From Bradyrhizobium sp. LHD-71 (GTDB lineage: Bacteria > Pseudomonadota > Alphaproteobacteria > Rhizobiales > Xanthobacteraceae), in contig NZ_JAVIFX010000009.1 of the NCBI RefSeq assembly GCF_031157255.1, forward strand, positions 62,001 through 126,000: a stretch of 64,000 nucleotides of DNA, in the 5' to 3' direction. Shown piece after piece: positions 43,667 through 54,105 of the stretch. Positions within the stretch are counted from its first letter, which is position 1, and each line of letters starts with the position of its first letter. The notes beneath the pieces were generated by a model that ran no database searches, was not told the DNA's origin, and was given only the letters and a program-made list of their open reading frames with translations. Made by a program: the position numbers and the translations under genes.

Positions 43667-45643
43667 GTGGTGGCAGCCCCGGCAAGGCGATCAAGGGTCG
43701 CAAATCTGAGCGTCGCGGCGAAGGCCGGCGCCCGCATCGTCGCGGCGTTGGTACTCGCTTGCTCGCATGCGCACGCCGATGAGTCGAGTTTCCTCGACCG
43801 GGTTACCGGGTGGTTCAATCCGGACAGAACCCCCGGCGAACCCTCGACGCCCGAAACGACTCCTTACAAGATCACGTTCGACGTCGCGGGCGGGGAGCGT
43901 TCTATTCGTTCTGCAATCACCGACGCTTCCAATCTGGAGAGTTTGAAGCGTCAAGCGCCTGGCAGCGTCGCGGGCCTGATGCGACGTGCCGTGGTCGATC
44001 GAGACCGCATCGTCGCAGCACTTTATGCCGAAGGACGCTATGGCGGCACGGTGACGATCAAGGTCGCCGGACACTCACCCGACGACCCGGCGGCATTCGA
44101 TGCAGTGAACGTCGCACGTCAGGCCGGTCCAGTGCCGGTAACTGTGGCGGTGGACCCTGGGCCGGTTTTCAAGTTCGGCAGCGTGCGTGTGCTCGACGCA
44201 GCCGGTCGCTGGCCGGTTCCCGAAGCGCCAAGGCCAACGCAAATGCGGCTGGTGACAGGCGAGATCGCGCGTGCGAGCGACATTGCCGGTGCCGAGCGCG
44301 TCATCGTCAAAGCGTTGCGCGACCGCGGCAAGCCCTTTGCTCACATCGCTGCCAAGGACGTCGTGGCGGACCATGCCACCAAGACGCTGAACGTAACGTT
44401 TTTGGTGCACGAAGGGCCGGTGGCGACGTTCGGCACCTTCACGGTCTCAGGCGCGCAGCGGCTGAAACCCGGCTTCATCGAGGAGCGTGTCGGCATCCGT
44501 CCCGGCGAGCCTTATTCGCCCGAACGGCTCGCCAAGCTGCGCAAGCGTCTCAGCGAATATGAAGGTATCGCCAGCGTGCGTATCCGCCAAGCAGATGCGC
44601 TCGACACTAACGGGCAGTTGCCGATCTATATCGACGTGACCGAGCGCGATCCGCGCTATTTCGGCGGCGGCGCCAAGTATTCGAGCACGGAAGGCTCGGT
44701 GGTGAATGCCTATTGGGGCCACCGCAATCTGTTCGGCGGCGGCGAGACGCTAAGGCTCGATGCTCAGGTCTCCTGGTTCGGCCGCACGCCGGACGCGGTG
44801 CCCGATGCAAACCCTTTCGGCTACAGAGCGGCCGCCACCTTTTTGAAGCCCGGCATCTTCACCCCGGCTGACGACCTCATCGTCCAGACGGCTGTGCTGC
44901 GCGAAGTCACTGACGCCTATGTGCGCGATGCCGTTACCTTCCTCGGCGGCGTGCGTCATCGCTTCAGCGACCAGCTCTCGGTGCAGGTGGGCCTCGATCT
45001 CGAACAGTCGCATTTGCAGGACTGGAGCGGCAGCAACGATTACTTCATCGCCGGCATTCCGGTGGACGTAGCCTATGACACGACCGACAGTCCGTTCGAT
45101 CCGTCGCGTGGCATCCGCCTCAACGCCACGATCGAGCCGTTCGCTTATCTCGGCAACAGCGGCGCCGGGCCCCTGATGATGAAGGCGGCTTTCTCCGCTT
45201 ATCATGCCTTCGACGAAGACAAGCGTTATATCCTTGCGGGCAGGGTGGCGGCGGGTAGCATCGTCGGTGCGGATCTGCTCGACATTCCGCCCCAGCGCAG
45301 ATTCTATGTCGGCGGCGGCGGGTCGCTGCGCGGCTTCAATTACCAGTCGGCGAGCCCGCGTGATGCATTCGGCCGCATCATCGGCGGTATGAGCTTCGTC
45401 AGCGCTTCGGCCGAGATGCGGGTGAAGGTCACCGACACGATCGGCATCGTACCTTTTGTCGATGCTGGCGCAGCCTTCGCTTCGGAGGTTCCTGACTTCG
45501 ACGGATTGCGCTATTCGGCCGGCATAGGTCTTCGCTATTATACCGCGCTTGGTCCGATCCGCCTCGATTTCGCGGTTCCTCTCAATCGGCAGAAAGACGA
45601 TGCGCGCTACGGCATCTATGTCAGCCTGGGGCAAGCCTTCTGA
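43667..45643 (+). CDS. tamA: Outer-membrane autotransporter assembly factor TamA (BamA/Omp85 superfamily)
   Basis: 658 residues from GTG 43667. A signal peptide (KAGARIVAALVLACSHAHA) is followed by POTRA-type domains to about residue 330 (KITFDVAGGERSIRSAITDAS, VKFGSVRVLD-like FKFGSVRV, ATFGTFTVSGAQRLKPGFIEERVGI). The 16-strand barrel then contains the characteristic late motif RRFYVGGGGSLRGFNYQSASPRDAFG and closes with LGPIRLDFAVPLNRQKDD. TamA works with TamB to move proteins or lipids across the envelope. The exact start is uncertain because no strong Shine-Dalgarno is visible. The stop overlaps the tamB ATG by one base. Confidence 0.9.
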   Translation: MVAAPARRSRVANLSVAAKAGARIVAALVLACSHAHADESSFLDRVTGWFNPDRTPGEPSTPETTPYKITFDVAGGERSIRSAITDASNLESLKRQAPGSVAGLMRRAVVDRDRIVAALYAEGRYGGTVTIKVAGHSPDDPAAFDAVNVARQAGPVPVTVAVDPGPVFKFGSVRVLDAAGRWPVPEAPRPTQMRLVTGEIARASDIAGAERVIVKALRDRGKPFAHIAAKDVVADHATKTLNVTFLVHEGPVATFGTFTVSGAQRLKPGFIEERVGIRPGEPYSPERLAKLRKRLSEYEGIASVRIRQADALDTNGQLPIYIDVTERDPRYFGGGAKYSSTEGSVVNAYWGHRNLFGGGETLRLDAQVSWFGRTPDAVPDANPFGYRAAATFLKPGIFTPADDLIVQTAVLREVTDAYVRDAVTFLGGVRHRFSDQLSVQVGLDLEQSHLQDWSGSNDYFIAGIPVDVAYDTTDSPFDPSRGIRLNATIEPFAYLGNSGAGPLMMKAAFSAYHAFDEDKRYILAGRVAAGSIVGADLLDIPPQRRFYVGGGGSLRGFNYQSASPRDAFGRIIGGMSFVSASAEMRVKVTDTIGIVPFVDAGAAFASEVPDFDGLRYSAGIGLRYYTALGPIRLDFAVPLNRQKDDARYGIYVSLGQAF

Positions 45644-48600
45644 TGCGCATCTCACGCCCCAAGCGCTCGCGACTGCGTTGGCTCGGCTACACCGCGGCAG
45701 CCTTGCTTATTCTGTTCGCGGTTGTCTTCGCCGTGCTGCAGACCGGCCCCGGCAAGCGGCAGCTTGCGTCGCTTGCCGGCACGCTCGCCTCGGGAGACGG
45801 GCTCACGGTCACGGTTGCGAATATCGAAGGTGTCATTCCCACCAGTATGCGGGTCGGAGCGGTGACGCTTGCCGACGGGGAAGGCGAGTTTGCGCGGATC
45901 GAAGGGCTCCGCTTCGCCTGGCATCCTTTCGCGTTGATCCGCGGCACGCTTGCAGTGGAGACGCTTGAGGCGTCGAAAGTGTTCGTTGCCCGCAGACCAA
46001 GCCTCCCGGCTGCGCCCGCAGCCGATGGCGCCGATGATCGCGGCACAAGGCTGGCGATGCGGCTGGTGCTCGACCGCTTCGCGGTGGGCGAAATCGACAT
46101 CGCCGAGCCATTGGTCGGACAGGCGGTGCAACTCGGCTTCACCGCCTCGGCGCGATTGATGGAGCCTGCGCGGGGCCTCTCGCTCTCTTTCGCGCTGAAC
46201 CGCCGCGATGCGGAGGGGAGCGTAAAGGGTACGCTCGGTTTTGTGCCCGAGACGAATACGCTCGAAATCGATGTGCAGGCGGCTGAGCCCGAGGGTGGTC
46301 TTGTGGCTCAACTCTCGCAGCTGGACGGGCTTCCGGCGATGCAGGCCGAAATCAAGGGCCGCGGTCCGCTCGATCATTGGGACGGCACGATCAACTTCAC
46401 GGCCGGCTCTGCAGGCAGCATCGGCGGCACGGCGACGATCCGACGCCACGAAGCGCGCCATCGGGTTGCGCTTGGCATCAACGCTGACGTGCAGCATCTG
46501 CTGCCCGCAAATCTTGCGCCCCTGTTCGAAGGCGTCTCAGAAGTCGCTGCCGCGGCGCTGATCGACAACGAGATGCGTGTCGCGATCGAAACGCTTAGCG
46601 TCCGTACCACCGGCTTCGGCGCTGGCGTGACGGGCTTCGTGGACCGGCCAGCCGGTACTGCCGATCTTGCCTTCAGCATAACCGGCGGCGACGCCGCCCG
46701 CTTCTCGACGCTGCTTCCCGGACCGAGCTGGAGCAACCTGCGTCTCGAAGGCACGCTGCGCGGCGCATTTGCCGCGCCGACCTTCGACGTGCGAGTGGCC
46801 GCCGCGGAGTTCGGCGCCGCCGGATACGGCGCGCGCGGGGTCGACGTGCACGCGGTCACCGTCTCCGACCGCAAGGGTGGCCTCGCGTGCAAGGTGGAGG
46901 GGCGTGTCGAAGGGTTGACCAGCGCTCTCGCCGCTCTGGAGGGCCTGCTCGGTGGCGACGTATCGCTGGCCGGCGCTGTCGCCTACGGAGCTGACGGCGC
47001 GGTCGCCGTCGATCGCCTGACGCTGGAGTCCTCGGGACTGAATTTGAACGTGAATGGGCGCGTCGGTCACGAGGCATCTGACCTTTCCGCGCGCGCGCTC
47101 GTGCCCGATCTCGGGCGCGTCGATCCGCGGCTTAAAGGTCGCGCCGAAGTGGAAGCAGTCTTTGCGGGCACGCTGGACGCGCTTGCTGTGAAAGGCCGGC
47201 TGGCGGTGCCGCAGGGCAGCGCGATGGGCCAACCGGTCGAGGGCCTTGCGCTGCACGTCGACGCGCGCGACCTCACCCGCACCCCGGTGGCGACGGCGCG
47301 ACTTGAAGGGCAGGTCGGAGGTAAGCCTGCAAATGCTGCGGCCAATATCGCCGTCAACGCCGACGGCAGCCGCTCGTTGCGCGATCTCGATCTGGCGATA
47401 GGCTCTGTTACGGCAAGAGGTGGCCTCAACGTCAGCTCAGAAGGACTCATTGACGGTCGGGTCGGCGCCGCGGCGCGCAATCTCGCCGATCTCTCCGCGC
47501 TTGCGTTGACCGAACTTGCCGGTGCGGGCGAGGCAAACCTTGTCTTCACCGCCAAGGACAACAAGCAGCACGTCTCCGTCAACGCCTTTGCCGACAAGGT
47601 GCAGGCGGGTGGCAACGTACTCGATATCGCCCGTATTGATTTCTCCATCGACGACGCCACTGGCCGCCCGAGGCCAAATGGCAAGGCCGAGGTATCCGGC
47701 CTGCAAGCCGAGGGCCTGCGTGTCGACAAGCTGGTTCTTCTTGCGAATGGTACGGATAACGGCGGGAGCGACCTGAAGCTCGACATCCATGCGCAGGGTG
47801 CGGCGCTCGCCGCGACTGCGCGGCTCACCGCGGGCGTGGACGCCACTGAACTGCGGCTCGACAGCTTCCGCGCCACCAAGGGCGGCACCCGGCTTGCCTT
47901 GTCCGCACCGGCGACTGTCACCTTTACCGAAGGCGCGCTTGCGATCGATCGCCTCGTGCTCGCCGCCGGCAGCGGCAGCGCTGTCATTCGCGGCAAAGCC
48001 GGCGAGGCTATCAACCTTGATATGGAGCTGCGCAATCTGCCGCTGGCGCTCGCAGGGCTCGCTGATCCGAAGCTTGATTTATCGGGGACGCTGAGCGGTG
48101 TGGCCAGATTCTCCGGCCCGGCTGCGAAGCTCAATGGCAGTTATGATCTGGCGGTGTCGCGCTTCAGCATGCCCGATCTCATGCGCTCAGGCGTCGGACC
48201 TCTCGAGGTGAAGGCAAAGGGCGTGCTGTCCTCGGGGCAGGTCGGGCTCGATGTCCGTGCTTCCGGACCTTCGCTGTCGGGTGTCGCGGTGACCGGTTCA
48301 GTCCCGATGGATGCGCAAGCAATCGACCTGAACGTGAAGGGCAGCGTTGCGCTCGGCATTGCCAATGCCGTGCTCGCTGCGTCCGGCGCCCGCGCTTCGG
48401 GCACTGCGATCATCGATCTCCAGGTGAAAGGTACGGTGGCGGATCCGCTGCCAAACGGGACCGTCCGCATCTCCGGAGCGCGTTTCGACGACACGACAAA
48501 TGGCGTTGCACTCGACGCCATTGAGGGCGTGATAACCGCGACGGGCCGATCGCTGACGACCTCGCTGACGGCGCGGCCACGCAATGGCGGCAACATCGCC

Positions 48601-49623
48601 GTCAACGGCAATGTCGGGATCGATCCTGCACGCAGCTTCCCTGGCAAGTTGGAGATTACGCTTCAGAACGCGGGACTGGTCTCCAGCGAGCTCATGCGTC
48701 TGGTTGTCGACGGTCAGCTTGCGATTTCCGGTCCTTTTGCAAGCCGGCCACGCCTTGCGGGCCGCTTCGAGGTGAAGAGCCTCGATATCAACATTCCGGA
48801 CAAGCTTCCCGGCAGTGCCGGCATGCTGGACGTACGTCACATGAATGGCGGGCCGAACCAAACCGCCGCGAGAACCGGTACCAAAAAGACAGCCGCCCGT
48901 GACCGCAAGGTCGCCGCTGACACCACGTTCGTTGCCGATCTCGATGTCGCCATCAACGCGTCGAACAACGTGTTCGTCCGCGGCATGGGGATGGAATCCG
49001 AACTGGGCGGCAGCCTGACATTGAAGGGCACGAGCACAGCGCCGGTGTCGGTTGGCAGTTTCGAGATGCGGCGCGGCCGCTTTGACGTGCTCGGTCGCCG
49101 GCTCGATTTCACCCGCGGCAAGGTGATGTTCAGCGGCACGCTCGATCCGAACCTCGACTTCATCGCCGAGACGAAGAGCGCCGATGTCACGACGAAGGTC
49201 ATGGTTTCGGGGCTCGCATCGCAGCCACAAATCAGTTTCGCCTCATCTCCCGAATTGCCGCAGGATGAGGTTCTGGCGCGTCTACTGTTCAACAAGTCAG
49301 CAGGAAGCCTCACCGCAGGGCAAGCGGTGCAGGTGGCGCAGACGATTGCTCAATTCTCAGGCGGTGGCCCGGGCATCACCGAAAACGTGCGTCGTTCGCT
49401 GGGCGTCGACAGCCTGGACGTGGGCACGGATGGAAACGGCGGGCAGGTCGGGGTCGCCAAGCGTCTGAACGACCGGATCTATCTCGGTGTGCGGCAAGGG
49501 ACCTCGCCCGGCTCCAGCAAGGCGACGATCGATATCGATGTCACCAAGAGCATTCGCATCCAAGGTGCGACCGGTGCCGACGGCGGCACCGAGACCGGCG
49601 TCGGTATGCATTGGGACTATTAG
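45643..49623 (+). CDS. tamB: Translocation and assembly module inner-membrane protein TamB
   Basis: 1326 residues. One N-terminal membrane helix (LGYTAAALLILFAVVFAVLQTGPGKRQL) is followed by a very long, repetitive beta-strand region in the periplasm and the conserved C-terminal DUF490 domain, including RGRFDVLGRRLDFTRGKVMFSG, ITFASSPELPQDEVLARLLFNK-type sequence and a terminal beta-barrel-like strand GVGMHWDY. TamB spans the periplasm as a groove for hydrophobic cargo, now thought to include phospholipids. A linker rich in Lys, Arg and Thr around residue 1080 (AARTGTKKTAARDRK) is a local insertion. It is translationally coupled to tamA. Confidence 0.92.
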   Translation: MRISRPKRSRLRWLGYTAAALLILFAVVFAVLQTGPGKRQLASLAGTLASGDGLTVTVANIEGVIPTSMRVGAVTLADGEGEFARIEGLRFAWHPFALIRGTLAVETLEASKVFVARRPSLPAAPAADGADDRGTRLAMRLVLDRFAVGEIDIAEPLVGQAVQLGFTASARLMEPARGLSLSFALNRRDAEGSVKGTLGFVPETNTLEIDVQAAEPEGGLVAQLSQLDGLPAMQAEIKGRGPLDHWDGTINFTAGSAGSIGGTATIRRHEARHRVALGINADVQHLLPANLAPLFEGVSEVAAAALIDNEMRVAIETLSVRTTGFGAGVTGFVDRPAGTADLAFSITGGDAARFSTLLPGPSWSNLRLEGTLRGAFAAPTFDVRVAAAEFGAAGYGARGVDVHAVTVSDRKGGLACKVEGRVEGLTSALAALEGLLGGDVSLAGAVAYGADGAVAVDRLTLESSGLNLNVNGRVGHEASDLSARALVPDLGRVDPRLKGRAEVEAVFAGTLDALAVKGRLAVPQGSAMGQPVEGLALHVDARDLTRTPVATARLEGQVGGKPANAAANIAVNADGSRSLRDLDLAIGSVTARGGLNVSSEGLIDGRVGAAARNLADLSALALTELAGAGEANLVFTAKDNKQHVSVNAFADKVQAGGNVLDIARIDFSIDDATGRPRPNGKAEVSGLQAEGLRVDKLVLLANGTDNGGSDLKLDIHAQGAALAATARLTAGVDATELRLDSFRATKGGTRLALSAPATVTFTEGALAIDRLVLAAGSGSAVIRGKAGEAINLDMELRNLPLALAGLADPKLDLSGTLSGVARFSGPAAKLNGSYDLAVSRFSMPDLMRSGVGPLEVKAKGVLSSGQVGLDVRASGPSLSGVAVTGSVPMDAQAIDLNVKGSVALGIANAVLAASGARASGTAIIDLQVKGTVADPLPNGTVRISGARFDDTTNGVALDAIEGVITATGRSLTTSLTARPRNGGNIAVNGNVGIDPARSFPGKLEITLQNAGLVSSELMRLVVDGQLAISGPFASRPRLAGRFEVKSLDINIPDKLPGSAGMLDVRHMNGGPNQTAARTGTKKTAARDRKVAADTTFVADLDVAINASNNVFVRGMGMESELGGSLTLKGTSTAPVSVGSFEMRRGRFDVLGRRLDFTRGKVMFSGTLDPNLDFIAETKSADVTTKVMVSGLASQPQISFASSPELPQDEVLARLLFNKSAGSLTAGQAVQVAQTIAQFSGGGPGITENVRRSLGVDSLDVGTDGNGGQVGVAKRLNDRIYLGVRQGTSPGSSKATIDIDVTKSIRIQGATGADGGTETGVGMHWDY

Positions 49624-49717
49624 AGAGAGGGTTGGCCAGCCCCCGCATGCGGGCGCGGCCGGGAAGCGGACAAACATTTATTTATTAACTGGAACCTATT
49701 TCCCAGGTGGGCCATCC

Positions 49718-51127
49718 ATGCTATGGCTTTGGGACGAAGAAATTCTGCCCACCCGGCCCAACCCTGTGAAAAACGACGCGCTCATCGCCGAAATTTCGGA
49801 CTTCTGCCGCCGCGAAGGCATGGCGGAATCCACGTTCGGCCGGCGCGCGGTCAATGACGGCAAGCTTGCGCAGCGGCTGCGCGACGGCAAGCGGATTACC
49901 ATCGACACGCTGGAACGGATCCGCGCCTATATGGGCCAGACCTCCGCGGGCATCACAGGCCTGCCGGTTGCTCGCCCACCGGACCCCCCTCTAGAGCGGC
50001 GGGACCCGCGTGGCAATTTCCGCTTCTTCGAGAACCGCCAGAAATACCTGCTTTTTGTCCACACTTGCTCGGAAAAGCGGGTGATTGCCGAGCGGGTTGG
50101 CCTCGAACTTGCCAGCATTCACCCCCGTCCGCCGGCGGTCCGGCTGTTCGATGCGGGAGTGGGCGACGGCACAGTGCTGGCGCGAGTGATGCGCAGCATG
50201 CACGGCCGGTTTCCCCACATGCCGTTCTACATCGCCGGTAAGGAAATCAGCGTCGAAGACGTCAAGCTGGTGCTGCAAAAACTGCCCGATCGCCTCTACG
50301 AACACCCGGCTACGGTCTTCGTCCTGACCAACATGGCGTATGCGGAGGCCCCATGGCTCAGTCCGCGGTCGCCGGCCGCAGCTTCGAGCCTCGTCTGGCG
50401 TGAAGTGCCCTTGAGCGGTTCCTCTTCTGCGGAATTCGAGACGCAGATCGCCGAACTCCAGCCGTTTCTTGAGGAAAACTGGCGCGCCAACGTTTCCGAG
50501 CGCTCGGGCATGCCTGTTTACGAGCGCCCGGTCGCTCTGGTGTTCTACCGTGACGATCATCGCTTCATGCTCGATCCCGTCATACCGAAGCCGGGCCGCG
50601 CCGAGGCGAATTTCGACCTGATCATCGCCTCACAGCCTTATCGGGCGAGATCCTCCGAAACTTTTCGTGCCAAGCGGATCATCGCGCCGTTGGCACGGGC
50701 GCTGCGGGCGGGCGGGCGGCTGATCGGCATTCACTCGCATGGTCACGATCCGGGCATGGAGATCGTCGAAGCTATCTGGCCAGGAGAAAATCCTTTCTCG
50801 ATCAGCCGGCATGAGCTGTTGCGTGCCGTGAAATACGAACTCGGTTCGGCCGGACGTGACCTTAATTTCAACGCTTACGCCGACCATCGTTCAATCTTCC
50901 GGTACGACATGGAAGCGCTGCCCAACGAGGTGACCGGCCCAATCGGAACCTCGACCGCGTTTGCAGCGTGGAACGCGGCGGTGTATGTCGCCCAGATTGA
51001 GGATGAGCGTTTGACTGAAGTGACACAAAGCGGTCGTTATCTCGATGCGACAAAGGACGTGTTGCGCAAGCACAACGGACTTTGGTTCTACGACGAATCC
51101 TACGTCATCTCGCGGCGGCGGGATTGA
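49718..51127 (+). CDS. Helix-turn-helix / SAM-dependent methyltransferase-like fusion protein
   Basis: 469 residues from the ATG at 49718, with caggtgg upstream. Residues 12-70 form a helix-turn-helix-like domain ([52 protein letters not shown]). From about 135 a class I methyltransferase-like fold follows, with the SAM loop [21 protein letters not shown], a central [12 protein letters not shown] and [23 protein letters not shown]. No DNA- or protein-methylating catalytic motif was recognised. It lies 53 bases upstream of metK, with ahcY next. A SAM-binding regulator of SAM synthesis is an attractive inference; a true methyltransferase is the alternative. Confidence 0.72.
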   Translation: MLWLWDEEILPTRPNPVKNDALIAEISDFCRREGMAESTFGRRAVNDGKLAQRLRDGKRITIDTLERIRAYMGQTSAGITGLPVARPPDPPLERRDPRGNFRFFENRQKYLLFVHTCSEKRVIAERVGLELASIHPRPPAVRLFDAGVGDGTVLARVMRSMHGRFPHMPFYIAGKEISVEDVKLVLQKLPDRLYEHPATVFVLTNMAYAEAPWLSPRSPAAASSLVWREVPLSGSSSAEFETQIAELQPFLEENWRANVSERSGMPVYERPVALVFYRDDHRFMLDPVIPKPGRAEANFDLIIASQPYRARSSETFRAKRIIAPLARALRAGGRLIGIHSHGHDPGMEIVEAIWPGENPFSISRHELLRAVKYELGSAGRDLNFNAYADHRSIFRYDMEALPNEVTGPIGTSTAFAAWNAAVYVAQIEDERLTEVTQSGRYLDATKDVLRKHNGLWFYDESYVISRRRD

Positions 51128-51180
51128 TGGATCACATCACATCACACGGATTGAAGATCGAGCCTGAGAGGAAAGAGTTG

Positions 51181-52377
51181 ATGCGCGCGTCTTACCTGTT
51201 CACGAGTGAATCAGTCTCGGAAGGTCATCCTGACAAGGTGTCCGACCGCATCTCCGACGAGATTGTCGATCTGTTCTACCGCGAGGGACCGAAGGCCGGC
51301 GTCGACCCGTGGTCGATCCGCGCCGCATGCGAGACGCTCTGCACCACGAACCAGGTGGTGATCGCGGGCGAGACGCGCGGTCCATCGACCGTGACCATGG
51401 ATCATGTCGAAGCGGTTGCGCGGGCGGCGATCAAGGACATCGGCTACGAGCAGGACGGCTTTCATTGGCAGAAGGCCGATGTGAAAATCCTGCTGCATCC
51501 GCAATCCGCCGATATCGCCCAGGGTGTCGATGCCGACCAGCCCGGCACCAACAAGGAAGAGGGTGCGGGCGACCAGGGCATCATGTTCGGTTATGCCTGC
51601 AACGAAACGCCGGACCTGATGCCGGCGCCGATCTTCTATGCGCACAAGATCCTGCGCCTGATCTCCGAAGCGCGCCACTCCGGCAAGGAAAAGGTGCTCG
51701 GTCCCGACTCCAAGAGCCAGGTCACCGTGCAGTACGAGAACGGCAAGCCAATCGGCGTGACGCAGATCGTCGTCTCCCATCAGCATCTCATCGAGGACCT
51801 GTCGTCGAAACAGGTGCGCGAGATTGTCGAGCCTTATGTGCGCCAGGCGCTGCCTGAAGGCTGGATCAACGGCAAGACCGTGTGGCACGTCAATCCGACC
51901 GGCAAGTTCTTCATCGGCGGTCCGGACGGCGACGCCGGCCTTACGGGGCGGAAGATCATCGTCGATACGTACGGCGGCGCAGCTCCGCATGGCGGTGGCG
52001 CCTTCTCCGGCAAGGATCCGACCAAGGTGGACCGCTCGGCCGCGTACGCTGCGCGTTATCTCGCCAAGAATGTGGTTGCAGCCGGTCTCGCCGATCGCTG
52101 CACCATCCAGCTCGCCTACGCAATCGGCGTCGCGAAGCCATTGTCGATCTACGTCGACACCCATGGCACCGGCAAGGTGACCGAAGCGCAGCTTGAAAAG
52201 GCGGCGGGCGAGGCGTTCGATCTCACGCCGCGCGGCATTCGCAAGCATCTCGATCTCAACAAGCCGATCTACGCGCGCACCTCCGCTTATGGTCATTTCG
52301 GCCGCACGCCGGACGCCGATGGCGGCTTCTCGTGGGAGAAGACAGACCTTACCGACGCCCTCAAGCGTTCGGTGTGA
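51181..52377 (+). CDS. metK: S-adenosylmethionine synthase
   Basis: 398 residues from the ATG at 51181, with gagaggaaag upstream; the frame is open further but the family starts here ([22 protein letters not shown]). ATP and methionine sites are seen in [18 protein letters not shown] and [23 protein letters not shown]. It joins ATP and methionine to form SAM, with Mg and K. It follows the HTH-methyltransferase fusion and precedes ahcY, so the SAM cycle genes are clustered. Confidence 0.97.
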   Translation: MRASYLFTSESVSEGHPDKVSDRISDEIVDLFYREGPKAGVDPWSIRAACETLCTTNQVVIAGETRGPSTVTMDHVEAVARAAIKDIGYEQDGFHWQKADVKILLHPQSADIAQGVDADQPGTNKEEGAGDQGIMFGYACNETPDLMPAPIFYAHKILRLISEARHSGKEKVLGPDSKSQVTVQYENGKPIGVTQIVVSHQHLIEDLSSKQVREIVEPYVRQALPEGWINGKTVWHVNPTGKFFIGGPDGDAGLTGRKIIVDTYGGAAPHGGGAFSGKDPTKVDRSAAYAARYLAKNVVAAGLADRCTIQLAYAIGVAKPLSIYVDTHGTGKVTEAQLEKAAGEAFDLTPRGIRKHLDLNKPIYARTSAYGHFGRTPDADGGFSWEKTDLTDALKRSV

Positions 52378-52403
52378 TCCAATACGTCGATTGATGGCAT
52401 GGC

Positions 52404-52426
52404 ATGGCCGGGCTCAGCCCGGCCAT
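52404..52426 (+). terminator. Hairpin after metK
   Basis: atggccgggc pairs exactly with gcccggccat around tca, 26 bases after the metK stop. There is no T-run. It may be a pause or dispersed hairpin. Confidence 0.4.
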
Positions 52427-52438
52427 CTCAAAAGGGCC

Positions 52439-52493
52439 CTGCGTCCCTTGAGCGTCATGCTCGCGTCAAGCACGCGCGGCATGACGAACGCAG
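52439..52493. repeat. Long imperfect hairpin in the ahcY leader, GTCATGC repeat family
   Basis: Outer arms ctgcgt/acgcag and inner arms cgtcatgc (52453-52460)/gcatgacg (52479-52486) form a long interrupted stem. The cgtcatgc core relates it to the repeats at 3156-3256 and 28238. It lies about 106 bases before ahcY; a regulatory role is possible but unproven. Confidence 0.45.
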
Positions 52494-52599
52494 AGACGAT
52501 CTGAACCTGCGACTCCTCGTCCCGAACGAGGTGCTCGACCAGACTGAGCCTCTCCGGTCAGGGGGCGGCTTATAGCTCGGAAGATAAAGGACCTATCCA

Positions 52600-54009
52600 A
52601 TGACCGCCGCCACCAAGGACTACATCGTCAAGGACATCTCGCTTGCCACTTTCGGCCGCAAGGAGATCGATCTCGCCGAGACCGAGATGCCCGGCCTGAT
52701 GGCGATCCGCAGCGAATACGGGCCGAAGCAGCCACTGAAGGGCGCGCGTATCGCCGGTTCGCTGCACATGACGATCCAGACTGCAGTCCTGATCGAAACG
52801 CTGAAGGCGCTCGGCGCCGACGTGCGCTGGGTCTCCTGCAACATCTTCTCGACCCAGGATCATGCGGCGGCCGCGATCGCTGCGGCCGGCACGCCGGTGT
52901 TCGCCTACAAGGGCGAGAGCCTAGTCGAGTATTGGGACTTCACGGCGAAGCTGTTCGACTGGCACGGCGGCGGCACGCCGAACATGATCCTCGATGACGG
53001 TGGCGACGCGACGATGCTGGTGCATCACGGGCTGCGCGCCGAGCAGGGTGATACCGCCTTCCTCGACAAGCCGGAATCGGAAGAAGAGGAAGTCTTCTAC
53101 GCGCTGTTGAAGAAACTCCTGAAGGAGAAGCCGAAGGGCTGGTTCGCCGAGATCGCAAAGGCGATCCGTGGCGTTTCGGAAGAAACCACCACCGGCGTGC
53201 ACCGCCTCTACAAGCTCGCCGAGCAGGGCAAGCTGCTGTTCCCGGCGATCAACGTCAACGACTCAGTGACCAAGTCGAAGTTCGACAACCTCTATGGCTG
53301 TCGCGAGTCGCTGGTCGACGCGATCCGCCGCGGCACCGACGTGATGCTCGCCGGCAAGGTCGCCTTCGTTGCCGGCTTCGGCGACGTCGGCAAGGGTTCG
53401 GCCGCGTCGCTCCGGCAGGCGGGCGCCCGCGTCATTGTCTCGGAAGTCGACCCGATCTGCGCGCTGCAGGCATCGATGGAAGGCTATGAGGTCGCGACGA
53501 TCGAGGACGCGCTGCCGCGTGCCGACATCTACGTCACCGCCACCGGCAACCGCGACATCATCACCGTTGACCACATGCGCGGAATGAAGGACCGCGCCAT
53601 CGTCTGCAACATCGGCCACTTCGACAACGAAATTCAGGTCGCGGGCCTGAAGAACTTCAAGTGGAGCAACATCAAGCCGCAGGTGGATGAGATCGAGTTT
53701 CCCAAGGGCAACCGCATTATTCTCCTGTCGGAAGGCCGGCTGGTGAACCTCGGCAACGCCATGGGACACCCGAGCTTCGTCATGTCGTCATCGTTCTCGA
53801 ACCAGACGCTGGCGCAGATCGAGCTGTGGGCGAATCCGGGCAAGTACGAGAAGAAGGTCTACACGCTGCCGAAGTTCCTCGACGAGAAGGTCGCAGCACT
53901 TCATCTTGAGAAGCTCGGCGTCAAGCTGACGAAGCTGCGCCCGGACCAGGCCGAATACATCGGCGTCGCACAGCAGGGCCCGTTCAAGCCGGATCACTAT
54001 CGGTATTGA
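52600..54009 (+). CDS. ahcY: Adenosylhomocysteinase (SAH hydrolase)
   Basis: 469 residues, the usual alphaproteobacterial length. It begins [30 protein letters not shown] and has the SAH-binding [23 protein letters not shown], the NAD-binding [20 protein letters not shown] and the C-terminal KPDHYRY that completes the neighbouring subunit's active site. It splits S-adenosylhomocysteine to adenosine and homocysteine, feeding homocysteine to MetE. The lead interval of 222 bases holds two hairpins but no recognised SAH riboswitch. Confidence 0.97.
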   Translation: MTAATKDYIVKDISLATFGRKEIDLAETEMPGLMAIRSEYGPKQPLKGARIAGSLHMTIQTAVLIETLKALGADVRWVSCNIFSTQDHAAAAIAAAGTPVFAYKGESLVEYWDFTAKLFDWHGGGTPNMILDDGGDATMLVHHGLRAEQGDTAFLDKPESEEEEVFYALLKKLLKEKPKGWFAEIAKAIRGVSEETTTGVHRLYKLAEQGKLLFPAINVNDSVTKSKFDNLYGCRESLVDAIRRGTDVMLAGKVAFVAGFGDVGKGSAASLRQAGARVIVSEVDPICALQASMEGYEVATIEDALPRADIYVTATGNRDIITVDHMRGMKDRAIVCNIGHFDNEIQVAGLKNFKWSNIKPQVDEIEFPKGNRIILLSEGRLVNLGNAMGHPSFVMSSSFSNQTLAQIELWANPGKYEKKVYTLPKFLDEKVAALHLEKLGVKLTKLRPDQAEYIGVAQQGPFKPDHYRY

Positions 54010-54020
54010 GGGCCAATCGC

Positions 54021-54099
54021 GTCATTGCGAGGAGCGCAGCGACGAAGCAATCCAGTGCGGCAACTGCCGGCTGGATTGCTTCGCTTCGCTCGCAATGGC
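54021..54099. repeat. Dispersed palindromic element, GAAGCAATCCAG family
   Basis: A nested palindrome: cattgcgag (54023-54031) with ctcgcaatg (54089-54097), and cgaagcaatccag (54043-54055) with ctggattgcttcg (54071-54083), both perfect. It belongs to the same family as the element at 13884-14012 and lies between convergent genes. Confidence 0.75.
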
Positions 54100-54105
54100 G
54101 AAGCC

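Noticed and set aside
43375-43782. Open frame between the zinc-finger gene and tamA
   Set aside because: No Shine-Dalgarno, composition typical of non-coding GC-rich DNA, and overlap with the tamA N-terminus.
51128-51180. Possible SAM-II or SAM/SAH riboswitch before metK
   Set aside because: Only 53 bases separate the genes, and no pseudoknot-type pairing with the conserved riboswitch bases was found.
52378-52599. SAH riboswitch before ahcY
   Set aside because: Hairpins are present, but the conserved SAH-aptamer sequence was not recognised, and one hairpin relates to dispersed repeats.
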